64,000 nt of DNA from Coprenecus sp949297365 (GTDB taxonomy: Bacteria; Bacteroidota; Bacteroidia; Bacteroidales; UBA932): contig OZ006987.1 in the NCBI GenBank assembly GCA_963931055.1, positions 1,488,001 through 1,552,000 of the forward strand. The letters run 5' to 3'. Positions within the stretch are counted from its first letter, which is position 1, and each line of letters begins with the position of its first letter. The notes under the pieces were generated by a model. The model had not been told where the DNA came from and ran no database searches. It saw only the letters and a list, made by a program, of their open reading frames with translations. Shown here one piece after another: positions 1 through 7,817 of the stretch. The translations under genes and the position numbers were made by a program.

Positions 1-816
1 TGTGCCTTTATTGTCCAGATTGCCGTATTCGTCTATGGGCAGTTCAGAGAGTCTGAGCATAAAATTGTATCCGCTTCCGGGGGAAACGGCACCGGTGTTT
101 GTCAGATACATATATGACATCTTGGAATCGTATGTGCTGGCTCCGGCCTGAACAACACTGACTTGCTCAATGATGGACTTGTCTCCGTAAGCATAAGTAA
201 CATTGACTACAGCAGACCTGCTTTCAGTACTTTCATTTAGAGTTACATCAAAGGTTATCACTCCGTCGGTGTCGCAGTTGAATCCTGACAACCAGTCGAC
301 ACTAGCGTCATCCAGTTTGGCTGTGACAGTGGCATCGGTGACAGGATTGACAACAGTGTAATGAATTTCTCCTGTAACGTCTACTGCTGCCAGGTTGACA
401 GGATCTTCGTCAAACTTAATAATAGGGGTGGCAACGTCTCCTTCCTGCATAGTCTCCTGTGTTACATTCACATCCAGAGTAGTGCTGAAAGAGTCACCGT
501 AAGTATAGGTGAGTTTTATGATACCGGGGCGGCTTGAACCAGTGCTGTTGGCCTCAACTGCGAAGGATATCCTTGTCTCGGATACCTTGAATCCGCTCAT
601 CCATGCAACGGTAGGCTCAGCTTTCAACTCTCCGTTTTCAACCGGATTGATAATTTCATAACCGATGCTGGCAGAGCCTCCTGTAGGCGGAAGAGCTGTC
701 TTATTTTCGTTAATTGTGATTCTAGGATTGGAGTCTGTGACGCCATTTTCTTTTTCGCAACTTGCCAGTACTGTCAGAGATGCAACGGCAAGTACAAGAA
801 TCAGATGCTTTTTCAT
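1..816 (-). CDS. BACON-domain surface lipoprotein, 3' part cut by window edge
   Basis: The reading frame is open from an ATG at 816 down to base 1, giving 272 residues of a longer protein. It begins with a basic, hydrophobic signal peptide ending in a lipobox (LTVLASC), so it should be exported and lipid-anchored. Two BACON-like beta-sandwich repeats follow: each has a PVENG or PVTDA turn, a W(M/L)SGF core, and a strand ending in VKLTYTYGD- or VNVTYAYGD-type sequence. BACON domains are usually linked to carbohydrate or mucin contact in Bacteroidetes, but no ligand can be assigned here. The region after the second repeat resembles the middle of the lipoproteins at 12015 and 39755. It is divergent from a decayed Crp/Fnr regulator remnant. 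The C-terminus lies outside the window. Confidence 0.85.
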   Translation of the reverse strand, partial: MKKHLILVLAVASLTVLASCEKENGVTDSNPRITINENKTALPPTGGSASIGYEIINPVENGELKAEPTVAWMSGFKVSETRISFAVEANSTGSSRPGIIKLTYTYGDSFSTTLDVNVTQETMQEGDVATPIIKFDEDPVNLAAVDVTGEIHYTVVNPVTDATVTAKLDDASVDWLSGFNCDTDGVITFDVTLNESTESRSAVVNVTYAYGDKSIIEQVSVVQAGASTYDSKMSYMYLTNTGAVSPGSGYNFMLRLSELPIDEYGNLDNKGT

Positions 817-845
817 ATTTCTTCAGATTAACATTTTAATGTTTG

Positions 846-875
846 CAAACTTACACATAAATTCTGATTTATGTG
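846..875 (-). promoter_or_regulatory. Lipoprotein promoter with perfect dyad operator
   Basis: On the minus strand TAAGTTTG (853-846) matches the Bacteroidota -7 element TAnnTTTG and lies 30 bases before the lipoprotein start. Immediately upstream is a perfect 9-bp inverted repeat, CACATAAAT and ATTTATGTG separated by TCTG (854-875). A dyad of this size directly abutting the -7 element is a plausible regulator site. Binding by the neighbouring Crp/Fnr-type family is an inference. Confidence 0.6.
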
Positions 876-901
876 CAAAAAAAAAGCATTCTTGTCGGCT
901 T

Positions 902-1051
902 GCCAACGGCAATAGGAAAATCAGTGACCTGACATAAATTAAGAACAGACCGGATATCATCAAGAATGTCTCAATGAGGGTAATTGCCAGCTATTTGGGA
1001 GTCTCGCCCTATTATCCCTGCCGCTTAAAGAAGAGTCTTTTGAATGAATAA
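902..1051 (+). pseudogene. C-terminal remnant of a short Crp/Fnr-type regulator
   Basis: Translated in one frame, bases 947-1048 read RPDIIKNVS, then IASYLGVSPYY, then RLKKSLLNE and a stop. This is clearly the DNA-binding C-terminus of the regulators at 37064 and 41644 (RPDIVNAVS, LASYLGVTPSW, IRKKILFK). Upstream in the same frame the NG(S/Q)...RPD spacing of those proteins is kept exactly (NGN at 905-913), but an in-frame TAA stands at 935-937 and no N-terminal cNMP-binding domain is present. The gene is therefore dead. It sits divergently beside a BACON lipoprotein gene, as the intact 37064 copy does. Confidence 0.75.
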
Positions 1052-1052
1052 A

Positions 1053-1084
1053 TTTGGGGAATTGGGAAAATTGCTATACTTTTG
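1053..1084 (+). promoter_or_regulatory. Promoter of tRNA-Ser
   Basis: TTTG at 1053-1056 and TACTTTTG at 1077-1084 are separated by 20 bases and fit the Bacteroidota TTTG-N19/20-TAnnTTTG promoter. The tRNA begins 18 bases after the -7 element. Confidence 0.65.
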
Positions 1085-1102
1085 TACCCCACATAAAAGA
1101 AC

Positions 1103-1189
1103 GGTGAGGTGGGTGAGTGGCTTAAACCAGCAGTTTGCTAAACTGCCGTACGGGTTACCGTACCGGGGGTTCGAATCCCCCCCTCACCG
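1103..1189 (+). tRNA. tRNA-Ser (anticodon GCT)
   Basis: A cloverleaf can be folded. The acceptor GGTGAGG pairs with CCTCACC, the D arm is GAGTGGCTTAAACC, and the anticodon stem GCAGT/ACTGC holds the loop TTGCTAA (anticodon GCT, codons AGC and AGU). A long variable arm (CCGTACGGGTTACCGTACC) follows, then a T arm with GGTTCGAATCC and discriminator G. The long variable arm is as expected for a serine tRNA. A strong terminator follows directly. Confidence 0.95.
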
Positions 1190-1191
1190 CA

Positions 1192-1245
1192 AAAGGGTAC
1201 AAAGAGGCCGCAGAACTTGTTCTAGCGGCTTTTTTGTACCCTTTT
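1192..1245 (+). terminator. Intrinsic terminator after tRNA-Ser
   Basis: GCCGC (1207-1211) pairs with GCGGC (1225-1229), followed by TTTTTT. An outer stem AAAGGGTACAAA pairs with TTTGTACCCTTT, so the structure is long and nearly symmetric. Confidence 0.85.
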
Positions 1246-1382
1246 GCAAAGCCCGCCGCCAGGCGGGCGGGGATGTGCGACCGCAGGGAGCAAATCCCCC
1301 CGGTGAGGATACTCGGGGCCTGGCTTTTGGGATGTGCGACCGTAGGGAGCTCCGATATCGTTTAATTTTTTGCGGCACGGGC
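1246..1382. repeat. Short direct repeat and hairpin downstream of tRNA-Ser
   Basis: This non-coding stretch holds a 7-bp hairpin (GCCCGCC, loop GCCA, GGCGGGC at about 1250-1267). It also has two near-identical copies of GGATGTGCGACCGYAGGGAG at 1271-1290 and 1330-1349, 59 bases apart, with one difference. No coding potential was seen and the role is unknown. Confidence 0.6.
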
Positions 1383-1411
1383 TTTGCGATAGGACAAAGC
1401 GATTATCTTTG
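1383..1411 (+). promoter_or_regulatory. Promoter of the WG-repeat/caspase-fold gene
   Basis: TATCTTTG at 1404-1411 matches TAnnTTTG, with TTTG at 1383-1386 upstream at a slightly short 17-base spacing. The ATG at 1434 follows 22 bases later, which supports this start over any start inside the upstream tRNA. Confidence 0.55.
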
Positions 1412-1433
1412 TAGGGATATTCGCCAAGTGTAT

Positions 1434-3395
1434 ATGAGAAAATTCAGATTTGCCGCATATCTGTGCCTGACAGTGTTGATGGCTGCAGCCGGAAGGATGC
1501 CGGTGCAGGCACAGGATTTGGAACCTTACCGGGACTGGTTCGGAAGCTACGGCTTCACGGACAGTCTCGGTAATATCGTTATAGAATGCAGGTTCGATGA
1601 TGTCAAGGGTTTTACTGAGGGATACGCTCCGGTGCTTTCGCGTGGAGGCAACGTCCTGGGTGAGGGCGGAGTCTTCGGGACTCTGTCGCCCACGTTGAAG
1701 TGGGGCTATATCGATACCTCGGGCATGATAGTGATACCCTGTCAGTTTGACCTTGCGGACCAGTTCTCGGAGGGCTATGCTGCCGTGATGTCAGGTAACA
1801 AATGGGGCTTTATAGACCATGTCGGCGACACTCTGGTCTCGTACAAATACGATGAGGTGCGCAAGTTCGTCAACGGATATGCAGCAGTGCGTCACGGGCA
1901 GAAGTGGGGCTATATAGATACGGAGGGCCAGGAGCTGGTGCCGTGTGTATACGATGTGGCCGGCAGTTTCGGTCAGGACGGTTTTGCGGCTGTGACCAGG
2001 GCCGACTCCTCCGGCTTCGTGTTCCGCAACGGCAACTGGTACGCCACCAAGGACAGGGCCTTGAACTGGATCCGCGGCATACCTTTCTCTATCTATGCCA
2101 AGGACAAGATGATGAACAGCATGAATGAGTGGCAGCGTCTGGAGCCGGGCGAGTCTGTGGCGGACTGGGAGGCCAGGGTCAATGACGAGACTTTCATGGC
2201 CAGGCTTGACGGTCTGGAACTGCGTTTCGGAGCAGGATATCTGGCTGCCAACCAGCTGGAGAATCCTGAGTGTCTTCTTGGTGATTATGATTCACTGGCC
2301 GGTACGTTTGCGGTGAGTGTGCGGGAGGGCTCCAGGGAGTACCGTCTGGACCTGATGGTGCCTGCGGAGGACACCGCTTCCGTGCGCAGTGGCTGGAAGA
2401 GGGCCAGACCTCAGTTCAGTTATTTTATCAACAATGACCGGCCTGCGATAGCCGGTGCGGTCTTTACTCTCCCGGGCCGGAAAGTCTATGAATGGAAAAA
2501 TCCGGAGTATGACGCGGCGGGTCATCATCTGCTGCTGGATTATGATCTGGATGATGTGGATTTTACCCTTCCGGGCAAGATATACAGGGAGGCACTCAAG
2601 TATATCCGGGATTCTTCTGTAGCCGATACCGACAGCCGTCTGCCAGACGGGTCAGGACGTAATACGGACACTTATGCGATAGTCATAGCCAATGAGCATT
2701 ACCTTTCCGGGGAGTCCGTTCCATATGCCTTGAATGACGGAAAGATATTCTGCGAGTACTGCAGGGCAGGACTGGGAATCCCCGACAACAATATCCGGTT
2801 CCTTACGGATGCCAGGGCGGAGGATATCCGTTCGCTGGAGTCCTGGCTGGACAAGGAGGCCCGGGTGTTCAATGTAGATACCCGCGTCATAGTTTATTAT
2901 TCGGGCAAATGTGCTGTGGATGACGGGCTCCGCGAGGTGTTTCTCCTGCCCGTGGACTATGTGACCGGCGGAGTCCAGGGCGGTCTGAGCCTGAACTCCA
3001 TGTATTCCAGACTTCTCAATACGTCGGCTGACAACGCCCTCTTTTTAATAGACGCATCCTACGGCAAGATAGACAGGGACGGTATGCGCTCCGACGTGTT
3101 CTATACTCAGGCTGTAGATATTCAGACTCTGCGGCCGAAGGAGAGGATGGTGACATTCTATGCGGCCGGAGCCGACGAGGGGGCCTACCCCTATCCTCAG
3201 AAGCGTCACGGACTGTTTACGTATTTTCTTTTAAAGGCCCTGCAGGACCACCCCGGGATATCCTACGGAGAGCTGTTTGATTATATATCCGCCAATGTAG
3301 AGCGCGTATCGGAGGAACTTTACGGCAGGACTCAGGAGCCCGAGGTCTACTCGTCCGAATGGGACGGAGAGGCCTGGAGGGACTTTACTCTGTAG
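1434..3395 (+). CDS. Secreted WG-repeat protein with inactive caspase-like domain
   Basis: This 653-residue protein begins with a signal peptide (MRKFRFAAYLCLTVLMAAA... VQAQ). The frame is open further upstream through the tRNA, but the promoter at 1404 and the signal peptide fix the start at 1434. Residues about 30-210 hold WG repeats (KWGYIDTSG, KWGFIDHVG, KWGYIDTEG, with EGYA(A/P)V motifs). The last ~230 residues have the peptidase C14 (caspase) layout: DTYAIVIAN first strand, IVYYSGK second catalytic strand, and LFLIDASYG third. In active family members these read YYSGHG and DACxSG. Here the His position is Lys492 and the Cys position is Ser542, so proteolysis is unlikely and a binding or scaffold role is inferred. 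The 3' end overlaps the convergent MATE gene by 11 bases. Confidence 0.85.
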   Translation: MRKFRFAAYLCLTVLMAAAGRMPVQAQDLEPYRDWFGSYGFTDSLGNIVIECRFDDVKGFTEGYAPVLSRGGNVLGEGGVFGTLSPTLKWGYIDTSGMIVIPCQFDLADQFSEGYAAVMSGNKWGFIDHVGDTLVSYKYDEVRKFVNGYAAVRHGQKWGYIDTEGQELVPCVYDVAGSFGQDGFAAVTRADSSGFVFRNGNWYATKDRALNWIRGIPFSIYAKDKMMNSMNEWQRLEPGESVADWEARVNDETFMARLDGLELRFGAGYLAANQLENPECLLGDYDSLAGTFAVSVREGSREYRLDLMVPAEDTASVRSGWKRARPQFSYFINNDRPAIAGAVFTLPGRKVYEWKNPEYDAAGHHLLLDYDLDDVDFTLPGKIYREALKYIRDSSVADTDSRLPDGSGRNTDTYAIVIANEHYLSGESVPYALNDGKIFCEYCRAGLGIPDNNIRFLTDARAEDIRSLESWLDKEARVFNVDTRVIVYYSGKCAVDDGLREVFLLPVDYVTGGVQGGLSLNSMYSRLLNTSADNALFLIDASYGKIDRDGMRSDVFYTQAVDIQTLRPKERMVTFYAAGADEGAYPYPQKRHGLFTYFLLKALQDHPGISYGELFDYISANVERVSEELYGRTQEPEVYSSEWDGEAWRDFTL

Positions 3396-4731
3396 CGATA
3401 TATCTTTTGCTGATGCGGACGAACCTGGTGCAGAACATCAGGGCCGCAGCCGCGAGACCGAGCAGCAGCCCGATCCAGACTCCCTCAGGACCCAGACCGA
3501 AGGTGAACCCGAGCAGATAGGCGCAGGGCAGGCAGATCGCGTAATAGGATATGGCCGAGAACACGGTCGGTATGTTGATGTCCTTGAGTCCCAGCAGTGA
3601 GGACCGGCTGGCCAGCTGTATGGCATCGAAGATCTGGTAGAGGGCCAGTATGATGATCAGTTTCCCCGCTATCGGGATTACGGCGGTGTCATCGGTGTAC
3701 ATATACGGTATGAGCCGGTGCAGGGATATGAACAGGATGCCGAAAAACACCATTATCGCCATGGCCATGTGGACTGCGGCCACGCCGGCGTGGAACGCGT
3801 CCCTGCGGCGTCCGGCCCCGAACTGGTGCGATACGCGGATGGTGGCCGCCGAGCCGATGCCTGTGGTGATCATGAATGACAGCGAACTGAGGTTCTGCGC
3901 AATCTGATGTGCGGCCAGTTCGTATTTCCCCATCCAGCCCACCATGATGGCCGCGAAACTGAAAGCAGTTACTTCCAGCAGGTTCTGCAGGGATACCGGG
4001 ATGGACATCTTCAGCTGGCGGTATATCTCCGACAGATGTATGGGTCTGCGCGGGGTGAGGCGGACGAATTTACGGTATTCCTCCACTCTGAACAGGATGA
4101 AGAGAAAGGCAATGGCTCCCAGTACTCTGGAGATGAGTGTGGCCCAGGCCGCGCCGGCCACTCCGAGTCTCGGTGCTCCGAGGTTGCCGTAGATGAGCAC
4201 CCAGTTGAGGAAGATGTTGATCAGATTGGTGCCTATGGTGATCCACATCTCGTTGCGGGTGTTGCCGATGCCTTCGGAGAAGAAGCGGACGTTGAAGAAG
4301 GCAATCATCGGGATGAATCCGGCCACGATGATGAAGTAGTAGTCCTTGGCGTGGGCGAGCACCTCCGGGTCCTGGCCCATGCGGTCCATGAAGGCTCCCA
4401 CTGTCAGCATGATGCCGGTAAGTACGACTGCCATTACGGTGTTGAGTACGGCGGAATTGCAGAGAGCCGAGGCTACGGCCCGTCCGTCTCCTTTTCCGAA
4501 GTGCTGTCCTATCACCGGGGTCACGCCCTGAGTGAAGCCTATGGCGAAGACCAGCCCGATCATGATGATGGCGTTGGCAAAAGAGACTCCGGCCAGCTCG
4601 GCCGCTCCCAGATGCCCCACCATGATGTTGTCCGCCAGCTGCACCAGCACCTGTCCGGCCTGGGTGATCATCACTGGAAACGCCACCTTCAGATTCCTTT
4701 TATAAAAAGGTATATATTCCTGTAGAGTCAT
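3385..4731 (-). CDS. MATE family multidrug/sodium antiporter
   Basis: At 448 residues with about twelve hydrophobic segments this matches the usual MATE length. The N-terminus (FPVMITQAGQVLVQLADNIMVGHLGAAELAGVSFA) has the family signature QLADNIMVGHLG, and the second half repeats the topology (AIMVGWMGKYELAAHQIAQNL). It should export cationic compounds from the cytoplasm in exchange for Na+ or H+. It is divergent from the tetR-efflux operon, with both promoters in the 113-base gap, so the TetR protein may control both. A second, broken MATE gene lies at 59903. The substrate is unknown. Confidence 0.93.
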   Translation of the reverse strand: MTLQEYIPFYKRNLKVAFPVMITQAGQVLVQLADNIMVGHLGAAELAGVSFANAIIMIGLVFAIGFTQGVTPVIGQHFGKGDGRAVASALCNSAVLNTVMAVVLTGIMLTVGAFMDRMGQDPEVLAHAKDYYFIIVAGFIPMIAFFNVRFFSEGIGNTRNEMWITIGTNLINIFLNWVLIYGNLGAPRLGVAGAAWATLISRVLGAIAFLFILFRVEEYRKFVRLTPRRPIHLSEIYRQLKMSIPVSLQNLLEVTAFSFAAIMVGWMGKYELAAHQIAQNLSSLSFMITTGIGSAATIRVSHQFGAGRRRDAFHAGVAAVHMAMAIMVFFGILFISLHRLIPYMYTDDTAVIPIAGKLIIILALYQIFDAIQLASRSSLLGLKDINIPTVFSAISYYAICLPCAYLLGFTFGLGPEGVWIGLLLGLAAAALMFCTRFVRISKRYIATE

Positions 4732-4759
4732 ATTGTGTCCTTTCTTGAAAAACGGGCGG

Positions 4760-4807
4760 CAAAAGTACTAAAAATTCCCTTAGGAAACAGAAATGGTATT
4801 ATATTTG
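4760..4807. promoter_or_regulatory. Divergent promoters between MATE and tetR genes
   Basis: The minus strand reads TACTTTTG at 4767-4760 (for the MATE gene) and the plus strand reads TATATTTG at 4800-4807 (for tetR), both fitting TAnnTTTG. Downstream of the latter, ATTTAAT (about 4809-4815) and ATTAAAT (about 4832-4838) form an inverted repeat that could be a TetR operator. Confidence 0.55.
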
Positions 4808-4844
4808 CATTTAATATGATATTTAACTGCTTATTAAATACGCG

Positions 4845-5480
4845 ATGAAAGAAAAGGAAGACAAGACCGGCGGTGACGGCAGCATGGAGGAGCGGATACT
4901 CGCGTGTGCGGAGAGACTGTTTCTCAACAAGGGGTACAATCTGACCAGCATGACGGAGATTGCCCGTGAGGCCGGCTGCACCCAGGCGCTGGTGCATTAT
5001 TATTTCAGGACTAAGGAGAATCTCTTCTCGAAGATCTTCGAGGGCAAGTTCCATCTTTTCATCGACTGCATAGTCCGGAAGGAGGACGAGAATCTTCCGT
5101 TCGAGGAGATCGTCGCGGTCAGGACTTCCAGACTGTTTGACCTGATGGCCGCCAACCGGAGGCTGCCCTTTGTGTTCCTGAGCGAGTTCATCATCAATCC
5201 GGATCAGCGGTTCAGCCTCAAGGACAATATAGTCAGTCTCTGCGCGGAGGCGACCTCCCGTCTGGAGACGATGATTGCCGCCGAGGTGGAAGGCGGCCGT
5301 ATCCGTCCTGTCGGGACGATGGACATCACCCTGAATATGTTTTCCCTTGTGGTGACATTTTTCATAGTCCTGCCTTTTCTGGAGGAGATGGGCTTTGTCA
5401 CTGATGCCAACAGGGATGAGTTCATAGAGCAGCGCAGGCAGGAGATACTTAAAACCCTGATAGGAGGACTGAGACCATGA
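4845..5480 (+). CDS. TetR/AcrR family transcriptional regulator
   Basis: This 211-residue protein has an N-terminal TetR helix-turn-helix (about residues 15-60) with the typical ILACAERLFLNKGYNLTSMTEIA, GCTQALVHYYFRTKENLF pattern. A helical ligand-binding domain follows. It is the first gene of an efflux operon and its stop overlaps the next start as ATGA. By family precedent it represses the operon until a toxic ligand binds. The ligand is unknown. Confidence 0.93.
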   Translation: MKEKEDKTGGDGSMEERILACAERLFLNKGYNLTSMTEIAREAGCTQALVHYYFRTKENLFSKIFEGKFHLFIDCIVRKEDENLPFEEIVAVRTSRLFDLMAANRRLPFVFLSEFIINPDQRFSLKDNIVSLCAEATSRLETMIAAEVEGGRIRPVGTMDITLNMFSLVVTFFIVLPFLEEMGFVTDANRDEFIEQRRQEILKTLIGGLRP

Positions 5481-6883
5481 AGGCTTATATCGGAAAGTAT
5501 GTGATGACCGCTTTGTCGGCGGCGGTGCTGGCGGCAGGTACGTTGCCGGTGTCCGCACAGTACCGGGTCTCTCCGCAGACGCAGCAGTATGCGGATGTTC
5601 AGGATGCAGCCGTGTCCGATACTCTGCGGGGAGCTGCGGTGGACGGAGACTCTGTCTACACTATAGAGAGATGCTACACTCTGGTGGAGGAGAATTATCC
5701 TCTGGTCAGGCGGTACGGTCTGCTGGACCTGACGGAGGAGTTTACCCTGAAGAACGCCTACATGAATTATTTCCCCCAGATATCCCTGCAGGGATCCGCA
5801 TCCTGGCAGACTGACGTACTGCAGTTCCCGTTTGACCTGAGTCCCTACGGGATAGACATGCCTACTTTCAGCAAGGACCAGTATGCGGCTGTCATCGAAC
5901 TCTCGCAGGTGCTCTGGGACGGAGGCATGATAGCGGCCAACCGGGCCAACATCAGGGCTAAGGCCGATGTGGACATGGCCGAGCAGGAGATCAACATGTA
6001 TTCGCTGCGGGAGAAGATCAACGACCTGTATTTCGGCATATTGTACCTGGACCAGCAGATCCGGCAGGTGGATATCATGATGGAGGAGCTGCAGAGGGAG
6101 CATAAGCGCATAGAGAGCTGCATCGCCAACGGTGTTGCCAATCTCTCCGACCTGGACCTGATAGAGGTCGAGCGCATCACTCAGGAGCAGAACCGGGAGA
6201 GCCTGGCATCCATGCTGGAGGCCTATCTGAGGGTTCTGACCCTGATGACGGGAGTCAGGATAGACGACAGCCGGCAGCTGGTGATGCCGGTGTCTGAGGG
6301 GATGGACAGGGAGGCCATGCTGGCGGCTCTGATAGATGCCGAGATACGCAGGCCGGAGCTGGAGCTGTACAGGGCTCAGGAGCTGGAGATAGACACTCAG
6401 CTGGACTACTGGACGGCGGGAGGCCTGCCTCAGTTCAGCCTGTTTGTCAGAGGCGGTTACGGACGGCCCGGACTCAATATGATGGACAACAGTTTCCAGC
6501 CCTTTGCCATCGGCGGTATCCGTATGGTGTGGAACATCAGTAAGCTGTACAGCCTGGGCTACGGCAAGAAGATAGTGGGTTACTCCAAGGAGCAGGTCAA
6601 TACGGTGCGCGAGACCTTCCTGTTCAACACCAATCTTCAGGTGCAGGAGCAGGTGGCCGAGATACGGCGTTATTTCAAGACAGTGGAGGATGACGAGAGG
6701 ATAGTGGAGCTGCGGGAGAATATCCGCAAGTCCACCGAAGCGGCCGTGGAGAACGGTACCAAGAATGCCTCGGATCTGGTCTCCGAGATCAATAAGGAAA
6801 ACATGGCCCGCAGGCAGCTGATCATGCACCAGGTGGAGATGATGAAGGCCATATATGAGCTTAAGACTATAAAAAACAGTTAA
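5477..6883 (+). CDS. TolC-like outer-membrane efflux protein
   Basis: The 468-residue product has a signal peptide (MKAYIGKYVMTALSAAVLAAGTLPVSAQ) and long helical hairpins with a repeat structure typical of the OEP/TolC family (SLREKINDLYFGILYLDQQIRQVDIM; VQEQVAEIRRYFKTVEDDERIVEL). It should form the outer-membrane channel for the downstream HlyD adaptor and ABC-2 transporter. The ATG overlaps the tetR stop codon by 4 bases and the HlyD gene starts 5 bases after its end, indicating tight coupling. Confidence 0.9.
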   Translation: MKAYIGKYVMTALSAAVLAAGTLPVSAQYRVSPQTQQYADVQDAAVSDTLRGAAVDGDSVYTIERCYTLVEENYPLVRRYGLLDLTEEFTLKNAYMNYFPQISLQGSASWQTDVLQFPFDLSPYGIDMPTFSKDQYAAVIELSQVLWDGGMIAANRANIRAKADVDMAEQEINMYSLREKINDLYFGILYLDQQIRQVDIMMEELQREHKRIESCIANGVANLSDLDLIEVERITQEQNRESLASMLEAYLRVLTLMTGVRIDDSRQLVMPVSEGMDREAMLAALIDAEIRRPELELYRAQELEIDTQLDYWTAGGLPQFSLFVRGGYGRPGLNMMDNSFQPFAIGGIRMVWNISKLYSLGYGKKIVGYSKEQVNTVRETFLFNTNLQVQEQVAEIRRYFKTVEDDERIVELRENIRKSTEAAVENGTKNASDLVSEINKENMARRQLIMHQVEMMKAIYELKTIKNS

Positions 6884-6888
6884 ATACA

Positions 6889-7806
6889 ATGAATATGAGA
6901 ACAATGCGCAAATGGATATATATCGTGCCGGTGTTGGCTCTGGCACTGGGACTTACGGCATCGTGCAAGGATGCGGACGGGGGCAATGACGCCTCGGGAA
7001 CATTCGAGGCTACGGAAGTGACGGTGTCGGCGGAGGCGTCGGGACGCATCATGTCGCTGGAGGTCTATGAGGGCGGAATGCTTGCGGCCGGTCAGGTCTG
7101 CGGTCTTGTGGATACCGTGCAGCTTTACCTGCAGAAGCGGCAGCTTGAGGCCGGAGTCGATGCGGCCCTGAGCCGGAAGCGTGATGCCGCCACCCAGACG
7201 GCCTACATCAAGGAGCAGATAGAGGTGAACCGGAAGGAAGCCGGGCGTGTGAGCAATCTTATCGAGGCCGACGCCGCCAACACCAAGCAGCTCGACGACA
7301 TCAACTCGTCCATCAGGCTGCTTGAGACTCAACTGGCGGCTACGGAGGCCGATATCGCCCAGAACAATGCAGTGGCCGAGGCTGAGGCCGCTTCCTACAG
7401 GGCACAGATTGCCCAGGTGGACGAGTCTCTCAGACGCTGCCGGATAGCCTCTCCCATAGACGGTACCGTGCTGGTCAAGTATGCCGAGGCCGGAGAACTG
7501 ACGGCTGCGGGCAAGCCTCTTTTCAAGGTGGCTGATCTGAGTTCCATGTACCTGAGGGCCTATATCACCGCCTCGCAGCTCACACAGGTGCGGCTGGGTC
7601 AGAAAGTCAGGGTCTTCGCCGATTCCGGCGAGAAGGGCGTCAGGGAGTACGAGGGGACTGTGTCCTGGATATCCGACCAGTCCGAATTCACTCCGAAGAC
7701 CATCCAGACCAGGGATGAGCGGGCCAATCTGGTCTACGCCATAAAAGTCTCGTTCGTCAATGACGGATACGTCAAGACGGGTATGTACGGAGATATTAAG
7801 TTCTAA
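6889..7806 (+). CDS. HlyD/YbhG-type periplasmic adaptor lipoprotein
   Basis: This 305-residue protein has a lipoprotein signal ending in LTASC, a biotinyl-lipoyl segment (VTVSAEASGRIMSLEVYEGGMLAAGQVCGLVDT) and a coiled-coil hairpin (about residues 80-180). The second lipoyl half (RIASPIDGTVLVKYAEAGELTAAGKPLFKV) and a beta-barrel follow. This is the order of YbhG/HlyD membrane-fusion proteins that join inner-membrane ABC transporters to TolC. It sits between the TolC gene and the ATPases. Confidence 0.92.
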   Translation: MNMRTMRKWIYIVPVLALALGLTASCKDADGGNDASGTFEATEVTVSAEASGRIMSLEVYEGGMLAAGQVCGLVDTVQLYLQKRQLEAGVDAALSRKRDAATQTAYIKEQIEVNRKEAGRVSNLIEADAANTKQLDDINSSIRLLETQLAATEADIAQNNAVAEAEAASYRAQIAQVDESLRRCRIASPIDGTVLVKYAEAGELTAAGKPLFKVADLSSMYLRAYITASQLTQVRLGQKVRVFADSGEKGVREYEGTVSWISDQSEFTPKTIQTRDERANLVYAIKVSFVNDGYVKTGMYGDIKF

Positions 7807-7817
7807 CCGGACCGGTC

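Noticed and set aside
1044..1433. In-frame upstream extension of the WG-repeat/caspase-fold gene
   Set aside because: It would run through tRNA-Ser and its terminator; the promoter at 1404 and the signal peptide at 1434 set the true start.
3907..4725. 272-codon open frame on the plus strand
   Set aside because: Antisense to the MATE gene; no family pattern.
5204..6946. 580-codon open frame on the minus strand
   Set aside because: It lies opposite the tetR and tolC-like genes; its composition is a mirror of their codon use (His/Leu/Arg-rich), with no recognisable domain.
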